Shown in pieces: positions 1-6,541 of a DNA stretch of 8,414 nucleotides. Both the position numbers and the translations under genes were made by a program. The notes under the pieces were generated by a model that saw only the letters and a list, made by a program, of their open reading frames with translations, made no database searches and was not told the origin of the DNA. Within the stretch, counting starts at the first letter, position 1; every line of letters starts with the position of its first letter. This stretch comes from Mollicutes bacterium (GTDB taxonomy: Bacteria; Bacillota_I; Bacilli_A; Izemoplasmatales; Izemoplasmataceae). Location: assembly GCA_003559585.1 (NCBI GenBank), contig PWKX01000001.1, forward strand, positions 1 to 8,414. The letters run 5' to 3'.

Positions 1-2036
1 TAGGCTATGCGAGTGTATATAGCTCGGTTTACCCATTATTGGTGATATGTCTTATGGTGATGTTAAAGACAAACCGGTTGATGGGGATGACCGCTTTGAT
101 TTTTTCGTTGTTATTTTTCTTAAGAATACAACTGCCAGTCTCATCGCTGGCTGAAGGCTACATAGAAACACAGGCAGTGGTGGTCAAACAAGAAGCCCAC
201 CGAACACACCCACGCTTATTGGTTAAAACGAATGATCAACATCGTTTGTTTGTATATGATGGGGATGTATCGCGTTTTCAAGCTGGTGATCAAGTGCTTA
301 TTAAAGGCGAGGTGAGCCTACCCTCATCATCTGGCTTTTTTCAGGGGTTTGATTACCAGGCTTATTTAAATAGCATCCGTGTGGATGGGTTGATGTATGA
401 GGCCATCATCAACCCACAACCACCGTCTTTTAACAGGCATATTTTATCGGGCTGGTTTCATCAATCGATTGATGCGCGGTTTGAACACACGGCCCCTTAT
501 TTAAAAGCGTTTATCCTTGCCGATCGTCATGCGCTGGATGAAGGGGTTTATGAGCAAGTTAAAACCGTGGGTGTGGCCCATCTATTTGCGGTGTCTGGCA
601 TGCATGTGGCGTTGATGATTGTTGGGTTAAATGCTGTGCTTTCGGTGTTAAGTCGTGGCTGGTTTAAACATTTGTTACTGGTGGTGATCTTAGCGACGTA
701 CCTTCTCATCACAGGAAGCCCCCCATCGGTGCTTCGTGCGGTGATGATGGTGATGCTTGTGATGGTTAACCGAGCCTTTAAGTGGCAGTTTGATACTGTT
801 GACTTGTTGGTTTTTTTGTTTGCGGGGTTATTGCTTTATCATCCAGATCATATGCACCATGTTGGTTTTGTGTTAAGTTTTACAATCAGTTATGGTTTGT
901 TGATGAGCCAGCATCATTTTGATCAAACCAAACCACTGAAAACGAGTATTTTAGTATCTTGCATCAGTTTTTTTATTGGGTTTCCGTTTATAACCGATAT
1001 TAATCAAGCCATCAACGTTTTAGCGGTCTTTCACAATGTCATCTTCGTCTTTTTATTAACCACATGCATCTTACCTTTAGCCTATCTCACATTTATGTTT
1101 GAGATTTTTGAGGTGTGGTTTCAAGGGGCCTTACTTGTGTTTGAACGATTGATTGCCTTTGGCGCTGAAAACGTTAGTTTGATGATCCCAATTCATATCA
1201 AGCCTGGGGTGGTTACGGTTATATATTTTGTGGTTTTACTATCGGTGTTATGTGCTGAAAAAACAGTGGTGAAAGTCAAACGTGCTTGTATGCTGTGTTG
1301 TTTATTAATGGTGATTATGTTAGAACCTTATCTCACGCCATACGCAAGCTTTACGATGTTTGATGTCCAAGGGGATGCGTTTTTATTTCAAGACAGGCAT
1401 AATCGGTGCAATATGTTAATTGATACAGGCGATGCCGATGATCATGGTTCAGTGGTCAGGGCGTTAAAATCAAGACACATAACAACATTAGATGTTGTCT
1501 TTATCACCCACCGGCACGCCGATCATTACCGTGCTTATGATCAAATTGCCGATCAAATCAAGGTTAAACGCTTAATCACCAATGATAATCAACATACTCA
1601 AGGTGAGGGTCAATGGCAAACATGTGGCGCCATTGCTTATTATATTTTTCCTTTTGACGATGGTTACACCTCGGAAAATAACCGGTCATTAATGAAGAAG
1701 GTGGTGTTTGAAGGGGTCCGTTTTTTATTTACAGGTGATGCTGAAAGGGAAAGAGAAGTAGATTTTATCGGCAAGTATGCCCCTGAGATTGATTGGTTAA
1801 AAGCGGCACATCACGGGTCAAACACATCGAGTACAGACGCATTCATCGATCACCTCTCACCTAGTAGGGTGTTTATACCGGCGCATAGAAACAACCGTTA
1901 TGGCTTTCCATCAACACAGGTGATTGAACGCTATCAAGCACGTGACATCCAAATCACCAGTACCCATGAAAAAGGGACGGTTGTTGAATATTTTATCTTT
2001 AATAGGCGTATTAAAAAGACTGCGTTATCACCTTGA
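1..2036 (+). CDS. comEC: ComEC/Rec2-family DNA-uptake channel protein (5' end beyond window)
   Basis: This is an integral membrane protein that in the family carries single-stranded transforming DNA across the cytoplasmic membrane. Numbering residues from the TTG at 39, there is an N-terminal hydrophobic stretch (about 1-30), a DUF4131/OB-like soluble part (about 41-122), then the polytopic Competence domain with HLFAVSGMHV (181-190) and PPSVLRA (228-234). The C-terminal metallo-beta-lactamase domain has HRHADH (491-496, the HxHxDH metal motif), TGDAE (565-569) and AHHGS (590-594). The reading frame is open from base 3 through to 39, with no ribosome binding site before the TTG, so the gene almost certainly begins upstream. 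At least 677 residues are visible, close to full family length (about 700-780). It ends in TGA. Oddities are DVQGDA in place of the usual DVGQGDA, and RYGFPS where RYGHPH is common. In Bacillus, comEA and comEB precede it; they are not visible here. Family assignment is firm; nuclease activity of the C-terminal domain is inferred. Confidence 0.95.
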   Translation, partial: GYASVYSSVYPLLVICLMVMLKTNRLMGMTALIFSLLFFLRIQLPVSSLAEGYIETQAVVVKQEAHRTHPRLLVKTNDQHRLFVYDGDVSRFQAGDQVLIKGEVSLPSSSGFFQGFDYQAYLNSIRVDGLMYEAIINPQPPSFNRHILSGWFHQSIDARFEHTAPYLKAFILADRHALDEGVYEQVKTVGVAHLFAVSGMHVALMIVGLNAVLSVLSRGWFKHLLLVVILATYLLITGSPPSVLRAVMMVMLVMVNRAFKWQFDTVDLLVFLFAGLLLYHPDHMHHVGFVLSFTISYGLLMSQHHFDQTKPLKTSILVSCISFFIGFPFITDINQAINVLAVFHNVIFVFLLTTCILPLAYLTFMFEIFEVWFQGALLVFERLIAFGAENVSLMIPIHIKPGVVTVIYFVVLLSVLCAEKTVVKVKRACMLCCLLMVIMLEPYLTPYASFTMFDVQGDAFLFQDRHNRCNMLIDTGDADDHGSVVRALKSRHITTLDVVFITHRHADHYRAYDQIADQIKVKRLITNDNQHTQGEGQWQTCGAIAYYIFPFDDGYTSENNRSLMKKVVFEGVRFLFTGDAEREREVDFIGKYAPEIDWLKAAHHGSNTSSTDAFIDHLSPSRVFIPAHRNNRYGFPSTQVIERYQARDIQITSTHEKGTVVEYFIFNRRIKKTALSP

Positions 2037-2079
2037 AAATGTGGTATAATGATTCATGAGATTTGAACAGTGAAAGGAG
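2022..2079 (+). promoter_or_regulatory. holA promoter (extended -10) and ribosome binding site
   Basis: A perfect TATAAT at 2045-2050 is preceded by TGG, giving an extended -10 (TGn-TATAAT). The hexamer 17 bases upstream (GCGTTA, 2022-2027) is a poor -35, so the extended -10 probably does the work. The expected start is near 2057, a leader of about 29 nt. AAGGAG at 2074-2079 sits 6 nt before the holA ATG. The promoter overlaps the comEC stop, so holA can be transcribed independently of comEC, although read-through is possible because I see no terminator between them. Confidence 0.7.
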
Positions 2080-2085
2080 TCAACC

Positions 2086-3054
2086 ATGGACCAATCCGTT
2101 GTTGTGTTTTATGGAGAAGATAGTTTCTTCATCAAAAGCAAAGTCAATCAATTAATCAAGCAATTTGATGTTGATGAATATAATTTTACATCATATGATT
2201 TAGACGAAGTGCTCATTAGTGATGCCATCAATGATGCACAAACCATTCCTTTTATGTCTGAACGTAAGATTGTTTTAATCAAAAATGCGCATTTTTTAAG
2301 CACTGCTAAGCAAAAGAAAAAAGCGTTAGAACAAAAACCTGAGTATTTAAATGCTTACTTAAATGCCCCCACAAAAGAGACGCTTTTGATCATCACTGTG
2401 CCACATGCATCGTTAGATAAACGCTCTAAACTGTATAAAAAAATACAAGACGTCGCGCAAATCACAGAATGTAAGTTAAAAGGCAAGCATGATTTATCAA
2501 ATTGGGCGAAACGGCAACTGGCTAATGCGGGTTTAACGATTGAACCTTCTGCGTTAAGTGAATTCATTAAACGTGTCAATCATAGCACTGAACTGGCTTT
2601 TCAAGAGATGCGTAAATTATTGCTTTATGCTCACGGAACTGAAACAGTTGATATTAAAACCATTAAAACCATCATCACGAAAAACATTGAAGATAACGTA
2701 TATGATATGACCAATGCTTTGTTGGCCAAAGATGTTTCAAAAGCATTAGAGGTATATCACGATTTAATAAAGTACAGTGAAGACCCTTTGCGCATTTTGT
2801 CGATTTTAGTGTCTAAATACCGTGAGATGTTGTCGGTTAAAACCTTGTTGAAAAAAGGCAAATCACAAGATGGTATCCAACAACACTTTCATGTTTCAAG
2901 TGGCCGTGCTTATTATATGGTGCAAAACGCTAAAGCCGTTCCTATGGATAAGTTAGAAGAGCATTTGAAAATGTTAGAATCATTAGATTTTCAAATTAAA
3001 AGCGGTCGCATCGATAAAAAATATGCACTTGAACTCTTTATCATGAGTGCATAG
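2086..3054 (+). CDS. holA: DNA polymerase III subunit delta (HolA/YqeN)
   Basis: The delta subunit is the clamp-loader wrench that opens the beta sliding clamp at primer-template junctions during replication. At 322 residues it is slightly shorter than typical (about 335-345). The N-terminal AAA+-like domain starts with the family signature FYGEDSFF (8-15) and continues through TIPFMSERKIVLIKNAHF (53-70), the usual P-F-x-x-E-R-K-x-V segment. Domain II lies at about 138-200. The helical collar domain (about 201-322) opens with NVYDMTNALL and ends with the characteristic FQIKSGRIDKKYALELFI. As is normal for delta, no functional Walker A is apparent. The ATG at 2086 is supported by AAGGAG 6 nt upstream. 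Its place between comEC and a reversed rpsT matches Bacillus comEC-yqeN-rpsT, minus the tiny yqzM. It ends in TAG. Confidence 0.96.
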   Translation: MDQSVVVFYGEDSFFIKSKVNQLIKQFDVDEYNFTSYDLDEVLISDAINDAQTIPFMSERKIVLIKNAHFLSTAKQKKKALEQKPEYLNAYLNAPTKETLLIITVPHASLDKRSKLYKKIQDVAQITECKLKGKHDLSNWAKRQLANAGLTIEPSALSEFIKRVNHSTELAFQEMRKLLLYAHGTETVDIKTIKTIITKNIEDNVYDMTNALLAKDVSKALEVYHDLIKYSEDPLRILSILVSKYREMLSVKTLLKKGKSQDGIQQHFHVSSGRAYYMVQNAKAVPMDKLEEHLKMLESLDFQIKSGRIDKKYALELFIMSA

Positions 3055-3101
3055 TTCAATGGGTTTTTAGTATTTAGCCCTTGTAACATCCAATGAGACT
3101 T

Positions 3102-3135
3102 AAGGCATGATGGAAAGTCAGATTATGCCTTTTTA
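3102..3135 (+). terminator. Putative rho-independent terminator of holA
   Basis: AAGGCAT (3102-3108) pairs perfectly with ATGCCTT (3125-3131) around a 16-nt loop, and the plus strand continues into TTTTA (to 3135). The stem is only 7 bp and the loop is long, so it is moderate at best. The reverse strand has no T run after the stem, so it would serve holA only. It lies about 50 nt after the holA stop. Confidence 0.5.
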
Positions 3136-3160
3136 GTTTGCATGCTTGTTCATCCATATG

Positions 3161-3197
3161 AAAAAGCACCATCATATCATTGATGGCGCGCTTTTAT
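3161..3197 (-). terminator. rpsT terminator, possibly bidirectional
   Basis: Arms at 3166-3173 and 3182-3189 enclose an 8-nt loop. Read on the minus strand they form an unbroken 8-bp stem (GCGCCATC with GATGGTGC, one G-U wobble) followed by TTTTT, which is a good terminator for rpsT about 50 nt past its stop. On the plus strand the wobble becomes an A-C mismatch, but a TTTTATT run follows, so it could also back up holA termination. Strand preference is inferred from pairing. Confidence 0.6.
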
Positions 3198-3208
3198 TCA
3201 TGGATAGA

Positions 3209-3232
3209 CCCTTTAAAGGGGTAAGTTTTTTT
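3209..3232 (+). repeat. Short perfect palindrome followed by T7, role uncertain
   Basis: CCCTTTAAAGGG (3209-3220) is a 12-bp perfect palindrome followed after five bases by seven T residues on the plus strand (3226-3232). As RNA it could form only a 4-bp stem with a 4-nt loop, which is weak. It sits just past the rpsT stop on the other strand. It could be a third weak terminator element for plus-strand transcripts, or chance. Confidence 0.25.
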
Positions 3233-3239
3233 GGTTGAT

Positions 3240-3500
3240 TTACAGTTCGTTGACGCGTTTTTGAAGGCGTGATTTGTAACGAGCAACCGCTTTTTTGTGA
3301 TAAATGCCACGTACGAGCGCTTTGTCTAACTTTTTGTTCGCAACGTTGAAGGCTTCTACAGCAGCATCTTTATGCTTAGCTTCGACATGTTTGTCCACCT
3401 CTTTGATGGCAGATTTCACACTAGATTTGAAAATTTGGTTTGCTTGACGTCTTTTGGCATCTTGTTTCACGCGTTTCTTTTGTTGTTTGATATTGGCCAT
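3240..3500 (-). CDS. rpsT: 30S ribosomal protein S20
   Basis: S20 binds 16S rRNA early in 30S assembly. The 86-residue product is full length and begins MANIKQQKKRVKQDAKRRQAN, the typical S20 N-terminus, with the Lys/Arg-rich helical content of the family and the conserved KALVRGIYHKKAVARYKSRL segment (60-79). The start is decided by a strong GGAGGTGA read on the minus strand (plus-strand 3505-3512), 4 nt before the ATG. It is monocistronic, convergent with holA and divergent from cvfB, as in Bacillus where rpsT is reversed next to yqeN. It ends in TAA. Confidence 0.98.
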   Translation of the reverse strand: MANIKQQKKRVKQDAKRRQANQIFKSSVKSAIKEVDKHVEAKHKDAAVEAFNVANKKLDKALVRGIYHKKAVARYKSRLQKRVNEL

Positions 3501-3529
3501 TCTTTCACCTCCACTTCATAAGCGTATTT

Positions 3530-3558
3530 ATTCTATCAAATGCGCGTCTAAAATGCAA
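3530..3558 (-). promoter_or_regulatory. rpsT promoter
   Basis: Read on the minus strand, TTGCAT (plus-strand 3553-3558) lies exactly 17 bases before TAGAAT (3530-3535), and TAGAAT is preceded by TGA, making it an extended -10. The expected start is near 3523, giving a leader of about 23 nt that is almost entirely the ribosome binding site region. There is no room for an rRNA-mimicking autoregulatory structure. Confidence 0.65.
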
Positions 3559-3567
3559 TCATTTAAT

Positions 3568-3591
3568 GATAAAAGTCTTTTTGATTTTATC
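3568..3591. repeat. Inverted repeat between divergent rpsT and cvfB promoters
   Basis: GATAAAA (3568-3574) and TTTTATC (3585-3591) are perfect 7-bp arms around a 10-base T-rich spacer. The repeat lies upstream of the rpsT -35 and of the cvfB core promoter. It could be an operator or an AT-rich UP-type element, but its base composition makes chance quite possible. Confidence 0.25.
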
Positions 3592-3601
3592 TGTGTTTTT
3601 C

Positions 3602-3644
3602 GTGTTTAACTGTGTATTTTTTGTTATAATCATAACGAGGTGAT
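3602..3644 (+). promoter_or_regulatory. cvfB-yebC-MFS operon promoter and start-deciding ribosome binding site
   Basis: TATAAT at 3625-3630 is preceded by TGT, an extended -10. The hexamer at -35 with 17-base spacing is GTGTTT (3602-3607), a poor match to TTGACA. The predicted +1 is about 3637, the first base of the Shine-Dalgarno GAGGTGAT (3637-3644), so the leader would be only about 12 nt. The ribosome binding site sits 4-5 nt before ATG 3649 and rules out the upstream in-frame GTG at 3640, which lies inside it. Confidence 0.7.
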
Positions 3645-3648
3645 TGAT

Positions 3649-4500
3649 ATGCCATCATTAAAAATAGGTGACACCAATTTATTTACAGTCAGTCGTAAAG
3701 ATGAACAAGGGTATGTATTAAAACATTCAGAAGCGATGGTCCCGATGCTTTTTGATGAAACAAAGGAACCATTAGGGGTTGGAGACCAGGTAGAAGCGTT
3801 TGTTTATATAAACCATCAAAAAACTTTAGCAGCCGCAACCATCACACCCTACATTGATCAATACCGTGCAGGGTTTGTGCAGGTAGTTGAGAAAAAAGAG
3901 GGATTAGGTGTGTTTGTTGATGTGGGGTTAAAAAAGGATATGTTGGTATCAAAAGATGACTTGCCACACATTAAAAAACATTGGCCAACGGTGAATGATC
4001 AATTGTGTTGTTATATTAAAACCGCTAAAAAGCAAATGGTCGCTAGACCGGTGAGTCGTTTTCGGATGCTTGATTTCATTCGACCAGAATCACCGTTAGA
4101 AGAGGGCGAGAGTGTTGAAGCGTTTGTTCACCGCCATGCTGATGAAGGCTTGGTGCTTTTTACAAAAGCTGGCCACGAAATTTTTGTATATTATAAACAC
4201 ACGCGAAAAGATCATCGTTTAGGCGAGCCTGTTGATGTCCAAATCACGGTTAGAAAAGATGACTTGCATTATAATGGGACACTGATTGAGCAAAAAGAAA
4301 CGATGATGGATGATGATGCACAGCGTATATATGAATACTTGCAAATGCATGGTTCCATGGATTTAACAGATAAGAGCAATCCTGATGATATTTTTGCTGT
4401 TTTTCATATGTCAAAAGCGGCTTTTAAAAGAGCGCTTGGACGGTTATATAAATCAGAACTGGTTGAACTGGATAAAACAGAAACACGCATAAAAAAATAA
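3649..4500 (+). CDS. cvfB: CvfB/YitL-family S1-domain RNA-binding protein
   Basis: The product is 283 residues, the usual length for this family of cytoplasmic RNA-binding proteins, named in Staphylococcus as conserved virulence factor B (YitL in Bacillus). Three S1/OB-type domains are visible: about 3-66, 73-135 (GFVQVV...GLGVFVDVGLKKDMLVSKDDLP, the best match, with the family's GL-x-KD) and 150-215. A C-terminal winged helix follows (about 222-281) with the diagnostic DKSNPDDIFAVFHMSKAAFKRALG (241-264). I chose ATG 3649 because GAGGTGAT ends 4 nt before it; starting at the GTG 3640 would place the start inside that site. It is the first gene of a three-gene operon, with yebC beginning 11 nt after its stop. 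The family is linked to RNA binding and virulence-gene expression; the target RNAs here are unknown. Confidence 0.9.
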   Translation: MPSLKIGDTNLFTVSRKDEQGYVLKHSEAMVPMLFDETKEPLGVGDQVEAFVYINHQKTLAAATITPYIDQYRAGFVQVVEKKEGLGVFVDVGLKKDMLVSKDDLPHIKKHWPTVNDQLCCYIKTAKKQMVARPVSRFRMLDFIRPESPLEEGESVEAFVHRHADEGLVLFTKAGHEIFVYYKHTRKDHRLGEPVDVQITVRKDDLHYNGTLIEQKETMMDDDAQRIYEYLQMHGSMDLTDKSNPDDIFAVFHMSKAAFKRALGRLYKSELVELDKTETRIKK

Positions 4501-4511
4501 GGTGATGAACA

Positions 4512-5249
4512 ATGGGAAGAATTTTCGAAGTTAGAAAAGAAGCCATGAAAAAAACGAACTTACGTAAAAGTAAGTTATACGCAAGATATGGTAAAGAAAT
4601 TTATATGACGGCCAAACAAGGTGGGGCCAACCCAGACAGCAACTTAACGCTTAAACATTTGATTGAACGGGCGAAAAAAGAAGAAGTACCGATGGACGTG
4701 ATTGATCGAAACATTAAAAAAGCAACCAGTGCCGATGCCACGGATTTTGAACCGATTCGTTATGAAGGCTTTGGGCCTGGTGGCAGTGCTTTTTTAGTCG
4801 ATACATTAACCGACAATGTGAATCGGACGGTCTCGGAAGTTAGATATTGCTTTACGAAAGCGTCATCTAAGTTGGGCGTTAAAGGATCGGTTGAGCATTT
4901 GTTTAATCATGTTTCGATGCTTGAGGTTGCTGATGTCTCTGAAGATACTTTGTTAGAAACATTACTTGAATCAAACATTGAAGTGACGGATATTGAACCA
5001 ACCGATCAAGGCTATTTGGTTGTGGCTGATGGTTATGACCTTGATAAAATTGAAGCGCTGTTTAGAGAACAAAACATTCAAATTGTTGATAGTAAGAGTG
5101 GTTGGTTCGCAGACAATACACTCACATTGACGCGTGAAACACTTGAGGTGTTTCATACGCTTTTAGAGATGTTGAACGATTTAGATGATGTTCAAAATGT
5201 TTATCATAATGTCGATGAAGGTTTGTTGAATGATGTCAAAGACGACTAA
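4512..5249 (+). CDS. YebC/TACO1-family translation factor (YeeN/YeeI, YebC2-type)
   Basis: The 245-residue product is full length for the YebC/PmpR/TACO1 family. The sequence resembles the YeeN/YeeI branch rather than canonical YebC: MGRIFEVRKEAMKK at the N-terminus, then SKLYARYGKEIYMTAKQGGANPDSN (20-44), VIDRNIKKA (63-71), YEGFGPGGSAFLVDTLTDNVNRT (84-106) and C-terminal DVQNVYHNV. Older annotation calls these transcriptional regulators; recent work on YebC2 and the mitochondrial homologue TACO1 supports a ribosome-associated role in relieving stalls at proline-rich motifs. ATG 4512 is preceded by AAGGTGAT (4499-4506), which overlaps the cvfB TAA, so the two genes are likely translationally coupled. 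The 3' end overlaps the MFS gene by 20 bases. Family is firm; the YebC2 subgroup is my reading of the N-terminus. Confidence 0.93.
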   Translation: MGRIFEVRKEAMKKTNLRKSKLYARYGKEIYMTAKQGGANPDSNLTLKHLIERAKKEEVPMDVIDRNIKKATSADATDFEPIRYEGFGPGGSAFLVDTLTDNVNRTVSEVRYCFTKASSKLGVKGSVEHLFNHVSMLEVADVSEDTLLETLLESNIEVTDIEPTDQGYLVVADGYDLDKIEALFREQNIQIVDSKSGWFADNTLTLTRETLEVFHTLLEMLNDLDDVQNVYHNVDEGLLNDVKDD

Positions 5250-6480
5250 ACCCTCAGCTGTGATCATCATCATTTTGTCGCATTACTTTATTCAAGGTGT
5301 GCTTCATAATCTCGGACATGTGGTGACACCAACGTTTGTTAATCAACTGGGCATACCATCGTTCATGTTCGGGTTTTTCTTTGCCGCCATGAGTTTAGGG
5401 ATGTTTTTTGGCGCCCCTTTATGGGGTGTGCTTGGTGATGCGCGACTTAAAAAACCGTTTATTATAGCGGGCTTGCTCCTTTATTCACTAGGACAAGTCT
5501 TTTTTGTGATTAGTGAAAACCTTGTGTTGATGACACTGGCTCGTTTCATCAGTGGGTTTGGTGTTTCAGCGTTTATCACTTTGATGCTGGCTCATTTAAT
5601 TGGTCATGTTGATGTGAAAAAGCGAACCAAGTACATTTCTTTGTCCGTTGCCTTGTTTGCCCTAGGTGTAACCTTAGGCTATCAAATCGGTGGGATTATG
5701 GGAGATTACTTCATTAAAGAAGTGTTTTATATTCAAGCGGCCCTAAACACGGTGTGGGTTGGTTATATTGCGTTGACCATGAAAGAAAAACACATCACAC
5801 GTGTAGAAGGTAAACCGCATATCTTTCAAAGTTTTAAAGAAGCCACCAAACTTGAACCATCGCTTTTAATCTTTCTCATTGGGTTAACCACAGCGACCAT
5901 GTCGGCTTCGGTGTTAACGAAGTATTTCGATGTTTACATGATTGATTTAGGCTATTCAACCCGCGAGTTAGGGACATTTGTGATGGTGACAGGGTTTGTT
6001 GGTTTGTTTACAAATTTTGTGCTTGTGCCATTGCTTTCTAAACTTAAAAAAGATATGACCATCATGTTGATGATTCAAATTGTCTCAGCCATTGTGGTGC
6101 TTATTGTGTTTAGAAATCCGAATTTTATATTGATGATCTATACGGTCTTTTTAATCTACCATGTGATGAAATCGATGTTTCAACCGTTTGAACAAAACTA
6201 TATATCACTTTATGCGCCAAAAGAAAAACACAGCAGTATTCTTGGTGTGCGTCATGCTTTTTTCTCAATAGGCATGGTGATTGGACCGATTGTTTCAGGG
6301 TTTATCTATGATTATAACCCAGTAAGAGTGTTTGATTTTTCTGTGGTGATGTTTATGGTTGCTTTTGTGTTGATGCTTGTTTCACATAAAATGAATAAAC
6401 AAAAACAAACCACGTTTGAAGGGGCCTATGCTCCAACAGGTGAACAACCTTGGCAACCGGTGCCAGCCGATCATGAATAA
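5230..6480 (+). CDS. MFS transporter, probable DHA-type multidrug/metabolite antiporter
   Basis: A 416-residue polytopic membrane protein with about 12 hydrophobic segments, split into two halves by a polar loop (about 184-210). MFS motif A is visible between TM2 and TM3 as GVLGDARLKKP (66-76). Motif B in TM4 is RFISGFG (105-111). An antiporter motif C in TM5 reads GVTLGYQIGG (146-155), with Tyr replacing the usual Pro. GPIVSG (352-357) is in TM11. These suggest a proton-coupled DHA1-like exporter; the substrate cannot be read from sequence. The soluble C-terminal tail (about 388-416) is polar and Pro-rich. The start ATG 5230 overlaps the end of yebC by 20 bases, with GAAGG at 5217-5221 as ribosome binding site 8 nt before; ATG 5233 is an alternative. 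It is the last gene of the operon; I see no clear terminator before the pgsA promoter. Confidence 0.88.
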   Translation: MMSKTTKPSAVIIIILSHYFIQGVLHNLGHVVTPTFVNQLGIPSFMFGFFFAAMSLGMFFGAPLWGVLGDARLKKPFIIAGLLLYSLGQVFFVISENLVLMTLARFISGFGVSAFITLMLAHLIGHVDVKKRTKYISLSVALFALGVTLGYQIGGIMGDYFIKEVFYIQAALNTVWVGYIALTMKEKHITRVEGKPHIFQSFKEATKLEPSLLIFLIGLTTATMSASVLTKYFDVYMIDLGYSTRELGTFVMVTGFVGLFTNFVLVPLLSKLKKDMTIMLMIQIVSAIVVLIVFRNPNFILMIYTVFLIYHVMKSMFQPFEQNYISLYAPKEKHSSILGVRHAFFSIGMVIGPIVSGFIYDYNPVRVFDFSVVMFMVAFVLMLVSHKMNKQKQTTFEGAYAPTGEQPWQPVPADHE

Positions 6481-6493
6481 CCGCAATTGTTAA

Positions 6494-6536
6494 GTGTTTT
6501 CATCCTTGTTTTATGATATAATTACATGTGAGGTGA
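6494..6536 (+). promoter_or_regulatory. pgsA(-recA) promoter and start-deciding ribosome binding site
   Basis: TATAAT at 6517-6522 is preceded by TGA, an extended -10. The hexamer 17 bases upstream is GTGTTT (6494-6499), the same as at the cvfB promoter and likewise a poor -35. The predicted +1 is about 6529, directly before the Shine-Dalgarno GAGGTGA (6530-6536), 5 nt from ATG 6542. The leader would be about 13 nt. The in-frame GTG at 6494 lies upstream of the -10 and cannot be the start of this transcript. Confidence 0.72.
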
Positions 6537-6541
6537 GACCC

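Noticed and set aside
39..41. TTG as the start of comEC
   Set aside because: The frame is open back to base 3, no ribosome binding site precedes it, and ComEC normally has further N-terminal membrane sequence. The gene is treated as cut by the window edge.
2034..2036. TGA read as tryptophan (Mycoplasma code)
   Set aside because: TGA ends comEC at the expected C-terminus, just before the holA promoter, and the tryptophans checked in this window are TGG, so the standard code applies.
3055..3239. Small RNA or short gene between holA and rpsT
   Set aside because: No promoter or ribosome-bound short frame is apparent; the region is accounted for by terminator-like hairpins of the two convergent genes.
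3640..3642. GTG as the start of the S1-domain protein
   Set aside because: It lies inside the Shine-Dalgarno sequence GAGGTGAT that serves ATG 3649, only about 10 bases after the -10.
6494..6496. GTG as the start of pgsA
   Set aside because: The 16 extra codons would cover the -10 and ribosome binding site, and PgsA proteins typically begin MNLPNxLTxxR, which is exactly at ATG 6542.
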